Source: Oceanospirillaceae bacterium UBA7410
Lineage (GTDB): Bacteria; Pseudomonadota; Gammaproteobacteria; Pseudomonadales; Balneatricaceae
Direction: 5' to 3'
Length of the DNA: 9,304 nucleotides
Assembly: GCA_002470565.1 (NCBI GenBank)
Contig: DKMQ01000111.1
Coordinates: 1 to 9,304, forward strand
Below the pieces are notes generated by a model. It was given only the letters and a program-made list of their open reading frames with translations, searched no databases and was not told the DNA's origin. Below, piece by piece: positions 6,284-9,304 of this stretch (positions within the stretch are counted from its first letter, which is position 1; each line of letters begins with the position of its first letter). A program made the position numbers and the translations under genes.

Positions 6284-7117
6284 TTATTCTATTTTTTTTA
6301 CCCTAACTGGCAAACGCTGCCTTAAATTGAACACGCTGTCCAAAGTGGCTAGCAAAGCTAGCAGTGTAAAGACCAATTCGCCTAGCATTACAAACCCTAA
6401 GTAGGTTGCAATTAGCCAAACACGGCCTAATTTCAATTGCTCGACCAAACCATGCACTAGTGCTAAGCCTGTAAATAATAATGGTATTGATAATACAAAC
6501 AGCCATTGTGTCATATCGGTAATATTGCCTAAACCAAATACGGCAAAAGCAAGTGATCCCGTAAGCCATAGTGGCAAACGCAGTTGATGGAACTCACTTT
6601 GAAAACCACCTGGGTTATACAAAGCCGCCTGCCACCAACGTGACAGCACCACACAGGCTAATAATATAGCCATGTGCACAGCACCTAACAAACCCTCCAT
6701 GAGAGATTGTATTTGTACTTTATCAACACCTTCTGCCTGAAGCGAAATACCTGCTTCGGCAAAAGCTGTCATTACATCTTGCAAGTAGCTTACCAAAATA
6801 GGCATCGATGCTGCTGCAGCTAAAATGCTGGCAACTAACACATAAGCCCAATTGGCGCTGTAGCGTAAAACGCTGGCCAAACCTGCTACCCCAATTAAGG
6901 TTAAAGCAGGGGTTGGATCACCTCCACTCCACCAAACTATGGCAGGTAGTAGGCTCCACATAAAAACACTGGCACCGGCTTGATAACCTTTTCGCAAGAT
7001 TACCAACGCCAAAATTGCCGCACTTACCCAAAACAACACAGGAATAATGGCAAATAACACTGCAACTATAGTTGCCTGTTTATTACCACGCATGGCGTAT
7101 TGAGCTAGTTTGCGCAT
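6284..7117 (-). CDS. DUF2232-type multi-pass inner-membrane protein within the ribosomal operon
   Basis: A 277-residue hydrophobic protein of unknown function. A short basic N-terminus (MRKLAQYAMRGNKQ) leads into about seven or eight predicted membrane helices, roughly 15-41, 46-63, 69-85, 90-111, 141-160, 182-197, 203-226 and 232-260. A cytoplasmic basic tail closes it (LRQRLPVRVKK). The stretch NPGGFQSEFHQLRLPLW (168-184) resembles the conserved loop of the uncharacterised membrane proteins that sit between rpsR and rplI in pseudomonads and relatives; the family name is from memory and context. It starts 14 bp after the rpsR stop and ends 42 bp before rplI, so it is co-transcribed with them. 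No strong ribosome site is seen, which would suit translational coupling to rpsR and lower expression than the ribosomal proteins. Confidence 0.85.
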   Translation of the reverse strand: MRKLAQYAMRGNKQATIVAVLFAIIPVLFWVSAAILALVILRKGYQAGASVFMWSLLPAIVWWSGGDPTPALTLIGVAGLASVLRYSANWAYVLVASILAAAASMPILVSYLQDVMTAFAEAGISLQAEGVDKVQIQSLMEGLLGAVHMAILLACVVLSRWWQAALYNPGGFQSEFHQLRLPLWLTGSLAFAVFGLGNITDMTQWLFVLSIPLLFTGLALVHGLVEQLKLGRVWLIATYLGFVMLGELVFTLLALLATLDSVFNLRQRLPVRVKKIE

Positions 7118-7131
7118 AATGTTAATACGAT

Positions 7132-7359
7132 TTACTGATGAGCGTCAGTGTATGGCAACAATGCAACGTAACGAGCGCGCTTAATAGCGGTAGAAAGCTG
7201 ACGCTGGTAGCGTGCTTTGGTACCGGTAATACGGCTAGGTACAATCTTGCCAGTTTCAGATACATAGCCTTTTAAAACTTCAATATCTTTGTAATCAATT
7301 TGAGTCACGCCTTCGGCAGTGAAACGACAGTACTTACGACGACGAAAAAAACGTGCCAT
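7132..7359 (-). CDS. rpsR: 30S ribosomal protein bS18
   Basis: bS18 binds 16S rRNA in the small-subunit platform as a partner of bS6. The sequence [20 protein letters not shown] then [19 protein letters not shown] and the conserved [30 protein letters not shown] are diagnostic. I set the start at the ATG at 7359, giving 75 residues and MARFFRRR exactly as in E. coli. An in-frame TTG two codons upstream is unnecessary, and GGAG lies 9 nt before the chosen ATG. It starts 19 bp after the rpsF stop. No priB lies between the two genes, unlike in enteric bacteria. Confidence 0.98.
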   Translation of the reverse strand: MARFFRRRKYCRFTAEGVTQIDYKDIEVLKGYVSETGKIVPSRITGTKARYQRQLSTAIKRARYVALLPYTDAHQ

Positions 7360-7378
7360 GGTCAATATCTCCAGTTAA

Positions 7379-7801
7379 TTATTCAGCTGCAGCTTCAGCT
7401 ACAGGTGCTTCTTCGGCTTGAACTTCTACTTCAGGAGTTTCGGCACGAGGGGCGCGTTCTTGACGACGACGGTCTTCACGGCTTTCAGCAGCTTTAACAG
7501 GAGAGTCACCAGTTTCAGCAGCTTTCATACGTACAACCATGCTACGGATTACGGCATCGTTGTAACGGAAGTTACTGTCTAGCTCGTCTAATGCAACATT
7601 TGAACATTCAACGTTCATAAGTACATAGTGAGCTTTGTGGATTTTGTTTATTGGGTATGCCAAGTGGCGACGGCCCCAATCTTCTAAACGATGAACAGAA
7701 CCACCATCAGCTTCAATAGTCGTGGTGTAACGCTCGATCATAGAGGGTACTTGTTCGCTTTGGTCTGGGTGGACCAAAAAGATAATTTCATAATGACGCA
7801 T
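7379..7801 (-). CDS. rpsF: 30S ribosomal protein bS6
   Basis: bS6 sits with bS18 in the small-subunit platform. The fold is recognisable from [19 protein letters not shown] (1-19), [21 protein letters not shown] (37-57), HYVLMNVE (58-65) and the end of the core at [12 protein letters not shown] (83-94). After the core comes a long low-complexity tail (about 95-140): first basic ([14 protein letters not shown]), then acidic and alanine-rich ([17 protein letters not shown]). It ends in glutamate, as bS6 proteins modified by the glutamate ligase RimK do, though rimK is not visible here. At 140 residues it is close to other bS6 proteins with tails. The ribosome site AAGGAG is 5 nt from the ATG and is the strongest in the window. 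First gene of the operon. Confidence 0.98.
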   Translation of the reverse strand: MRHYEIIFLVHPDQSEQVPSMIERYTTTIEADGGSVHRLEDWGRRHLAYPINKIHKAHYVLMNVECSNVALDELDSNFRYNDAVIRSMVVRMKAAETGDSPVKAAESREDRRRQERAPRAETPEVEVQAEEAPVAEAAAE

Positions 7802-7899
7802 TGCTGCTCCTTATGGGTTAAATAGCCTTAAGCATGAAGTAATTCGTTATTGAACGACCACCTTAAAGCAAGGAGAAAAATCACACATAAAAATGTGAT
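7802..7899 (-). promoter_or_regulatory. Structured 5' leader of the rpsF operon
   Basis: The predicted mRNA leader is about 98 nt. It opens with a hairpin: ATCACA and TGTGAT arms (7894-7899 with 7880-7885), followed by a short U-run (7876-7879), resembling a weak attenuator. The next bases, CUCCUU (7870-7875), are the exact complement of the rpsF Shine-Dalgarno AAGGAG (7807-7812), so they could sequester it. A further small hairpin with 5-bp arms UCGUU/AACGA lies at 7844-7857. In several bacteria the rpsF leader binds the bS6:bS18 complex; I do not see the CCG element described for that motif, so any autoregulation here would use a different or unrecognised structure. Confidence 0.45.
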
Positions 7900-7904
7900 G
7901 GCGC

Positions 7905-7933
7905 ATTATACGTAAACTTCCCACAAGGCACAA
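7905..7933 (-). promoter_or_regulatory. Sigma70 promoter of the rpsF-rpsR-rplI operon
   Basis: Read on the minus strand, TTGTGC (-35, 7928-7933), a 17-nt spacer and a perfect TATAAT (-10, 7905-7910) are followed by the GC-rich discriminator GCGCC. GC-rich discriminators are typical of ribosomal and other promoters shut down by ppGpp in the stringent response. Predicted transcription start near 7899. Confidence 0.8.
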
Positions 7934-8133
7934 GCCACGACATTTTAACCACTTACCTAGCAGCCCTAACACTAGATTAAAAAGATCAAACATTATTAAT
8001 TAACACCGTCTTTTTCGGGACTAGGACTGTGGCTACTGCTATATTAGGCTCCATAACTAAAAGGCTCAGTTACGTTAGTCTCTTTTTGGCTCTTACTAAG
8101 CTATGCCACACTAATATTTTATGGAAACAAACT
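7934..8133. other. Intergenic region between the rpsF promoter and ytoQ
   Basis: This is the remainder of the 332-bp gap between divergent rpsF and ytoQ; the rpsF leader and promoter take the first 132 bp. The rest is AT-rich. TATATT (8040-8045) is a possible -10 for ytoQ but lacks a good -35. Three GGCTC motifs at 8047, 8063 and 8088 are each followed by a similar TAAC/TTAC-like stretch. An open frame continues upstream of ytoQ into this region from a GTG at 8029, but I do not think it is translated. I see no tRNA or clear small-RNA gene. Confidence 0.5.
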
Positions 8134-8568
8134 ATGTGGAATATCTACTTATCTGGTGAAATACATACAGACTGGCGTGAGCAAATTATTAGCCGCTGTA
8201 AAGATCTCAACCTTCCTGTAAATTTTTCATCAGCCTGTACTGATCACGAAGCCAGTGATGCAGCAGGTGATCATCTAGCAGATACAGCGACGAGCTTTTG
8301 GCGTGACAACCAATCAGCCAAAGTAAATGCTATTCGCACCAAAAACCTCATCGCCCAAGCCGATATTGCTATTATTAGATTTGGTGACAAATACAAACAA
8401 TGGAACGCTGCTTTTGATGCAGGTTACTGCGCTGCGATGGGTACGCCCTTTATTACCTTACATAGTGAAGACATTATTCACCCACTAAAAGAAGTCAATG
8501 CGGCTGCCATGGCCTGGGCTACAGATGTTGAGCAAGTCATCACCACCCTAAAACACGTTACCCAGTAG
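8134..8568 (+). CDS. ytoQ: YtoQ family protein (nucleoside 2-deoxyribosyltransferase-like fold)
   Basis: A 144-residue cytoplasmic protein that matches the YtoQ family in length and motifs: MWNIYLSGEIHTDWREQI (1-18), TDHEASDAAGDHL (36-48), FWRDNQSAKVNAIRTKNLI (55-73) and RFGDKYKQWNAAFDAGY (82-98), then GTPFITLHSEDIIHPLKEV. The family is classed with nucleoside 2-deoxyribosyltransferases. The segment FDAGYCAAMGTPFITL aligns in pattern with the FELGYAxALGKPVI region of those enzymes, with Asp (D96) in place of their active Glu; its biochemical role is not established. I set the start at the ATG at 8134 (GGAAA about 7 nt upstream), because the family begins MWN-YLSGEIHT. An upstream in-frame GTG would add 35 residues unlike the family. 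It is divergent from rpsF and 17 bp before the MATE gene. Confidence 0.9.
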   Translation: MWNIYLSGEIHTDWREQIISRCKDLNLPVNFSSACTDHEASDAAGDHLADTATSFWRDNQSAKVNAIRTKNLIAQADIAIIRFGDKYKQWNAAFDAGYCAAMGTPFITLHSEDIIHPLKEVNAAAMAWATDVEQVITTLKHVTQ

Positions 8569-8585
8569 CCACGAGCACTCCATTA

Positions 8586-9304
8586 ATGAGCAAAAAAACC
8601 AGCAACTTAGGCACTAAACCTGTAATTGGGTTATTTTTTGGCATGGCTGCACCTATCGCTGTGGGCATGATGGTGCATGGTCTTTACAATGTAGTGGATG
8701 CTATTTTTGTAACTCGCGTGATCGGTGTTGATGCTATGGGTGGTATTTCCATTGTATTTCCTATTCAGATGTTTATTTTTGCTTTGGCCACGCTAGTGGG
8801 TAGTGGCATGGCATCTATTGTAGCTAGGCAACTAGGTGCTAAGCAGGATGATAAGGCCAACACCACAATCGATATGGCTTTTCGCTTAGGCCTAAGCCTA
8901 GCTATAGTGATTACTGTTGGAATCTATTTAAACATTAATTCCTTGCTGCATTTTTTAGGCGTTTCTGACGCCTTGTGGCCATACGCATATGACTACCTAA
9001 TGCCTTTAGTATTACTTAGCTTTCCTATCGTATTAGTGAGCAGCATTCCTAGTGACTTGCTCAGAGCCGAAGGCAAAGCTATGCTCATGATGATAGGCAT
9101 GGTGTCATCAGCTGTGCTTAATATCATATTAGATGCTGTGTTTATCTTCGTGCTAGAAATGGGCGTAGAGGGTGTCGCTTACGCCACTATATTGTCTCAA
9201 ATCTTTGCAGCAATGGTGATGCTTTACTTCATTTTAGGTGGAAAAACACAGCTAAAATTGCGCCCCTTTGCCTACAAAATGGACTGGCCTATTCTTAAAG
9301 ACAT
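8586..9304 (+). CDS. MATE-family efflux transporter, N-terminal half (cut off by window edge)
   Basis: I translated this by hand from the ATG at 8586; 239 codons are open to the right edge, about half of a normal MATE protein (about 450 residues, 12 helices). MATE proteins export drugs or other organic cations from the cytoplasm in exchange for sodium ions or protons. Hallmarks: GLYNVVDAIFVTRVIGVDAM (32-51), PIQMFIFALATLVGSGMASI (59-78) and VARQLGAKQDD (79-89), DLLRAEGKAMLMMIGMVSSA (157-176) then VLNIILDAVFIFVLEMGVEG (177-196), and AYATILSQ (198-205). About six membrane helices fit in this part, i.e. one MATE repeat. It begins 17 bp after ytoQ, so the two are probably co-transcribed. No strong ribosome site is visible before the ATG, and substrate is unpredictable. 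Confidence 0.9.
   Translation, partial: MSKKTSNLGTKPVIGLFFGMAAPIAVGMMVHGLYNVVDAIFVTRVIGVDAMGGISIVFPIQMFIFALATLVGSGMASIVARQLGAKQDDKANTTIDMAFRLGLSLAIVITVGIYLNINSLLHFLGVSDALWPYAYDYLMPLVLLSFPIVLVSSIPSDLLRAEGKAMLMMIGMVSSAVLNIILDAVFIFVLEMGVEGVAYATILSQIFAAMVMLYFILGGKTQLKLRPFAYKMDWPILKD

Noticed and set aside
5958..6404. A 148-codon open frame on the plus strand across rplI
   Set aside because: It is antisense to the unmistakable bL9 gene, its translation is Ala/Ser-rich low complexity, and it resembles no family.
7359..7379. A hidden priB between rpsF and rpsR
   Set aside because: The gap is only 19 bp, so there is no room for a gene.
8029..8133. A 35-residue N-terminal extension of YtoQ starting at a GTG
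   Set aside because: The family starts at MWN-YLSGEIHT with 144 residues; the extension has no ribosome site and no family similarity.

Overview
The window looks like chromosomal DNA from a gammaproteobacterium of moderately low G+C content. Three things point there. The proteins TrmO and BioA follow the E. coli versions closely. The ribosomal block reads rpsF-rpsR-(membrane protein)-rplI followed by dnaB, the order known from Pseudomonas and relatives. priB, which sits between rpsF and rpsR in enteric bacteria, is absent: that gap is only 19 bp. I cannot name a genus. Most genes are housekeeping, and I see no phage, transposon, CRISPR array, tRNA, rRNA or obvious defence system.

Layout, left to right. 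(1) Positions 1-944, minus strand: a small unrecognised protein overlaps by 4 bp the start of an FAD-dependent amine/amino-acid oxidase, which runs off the left edge. (2) Positions 945-1036: a divergent control region with two facing promoter candidates sharing one palindrome. (3) Positions 1037-3561, plus strand: trmO (tRNA t6A37 methylation), bioA (biotin synthesis) and a hotdog-fold acyl-CoA thioesterase that overlaps the end of bioA by 14 bp. (4) Positions 3577-5638, minus strand: dnaB (replicative helicase) followed by an unrecognised protein with a C-terminal four-cysteine zinc-ribbon-like motif. (5) Positions 5695-7933, minus strand: the ribosomal operon rpsF, rpsR, a DUF2232-type membrane protein and rplI. 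It has a clear sigma70 promoter, a structured leader and a strong rho-independent terminator that separates it from dnaB. (6) Positions 8134-9304, plus strand: a ytoQ-family gene and the first half of a MATE-family transporter, which runs off the right edge.

The genes serve tRNA modification, translation, replication and biotin synthesis, and no single new pathway links them. The items most worth a second look are the uncharacterised zinc-ribbon protein downstream of dnaB, the 101-residue protein coupled to the oxidase, the bioA-thioesterase overlap, and three possible regulatory structures: the divergent operator-like palindrome, the rpsF leader and the rplI 3' hairpin. I found no convincing evidence of an undescribed multi-gene system.
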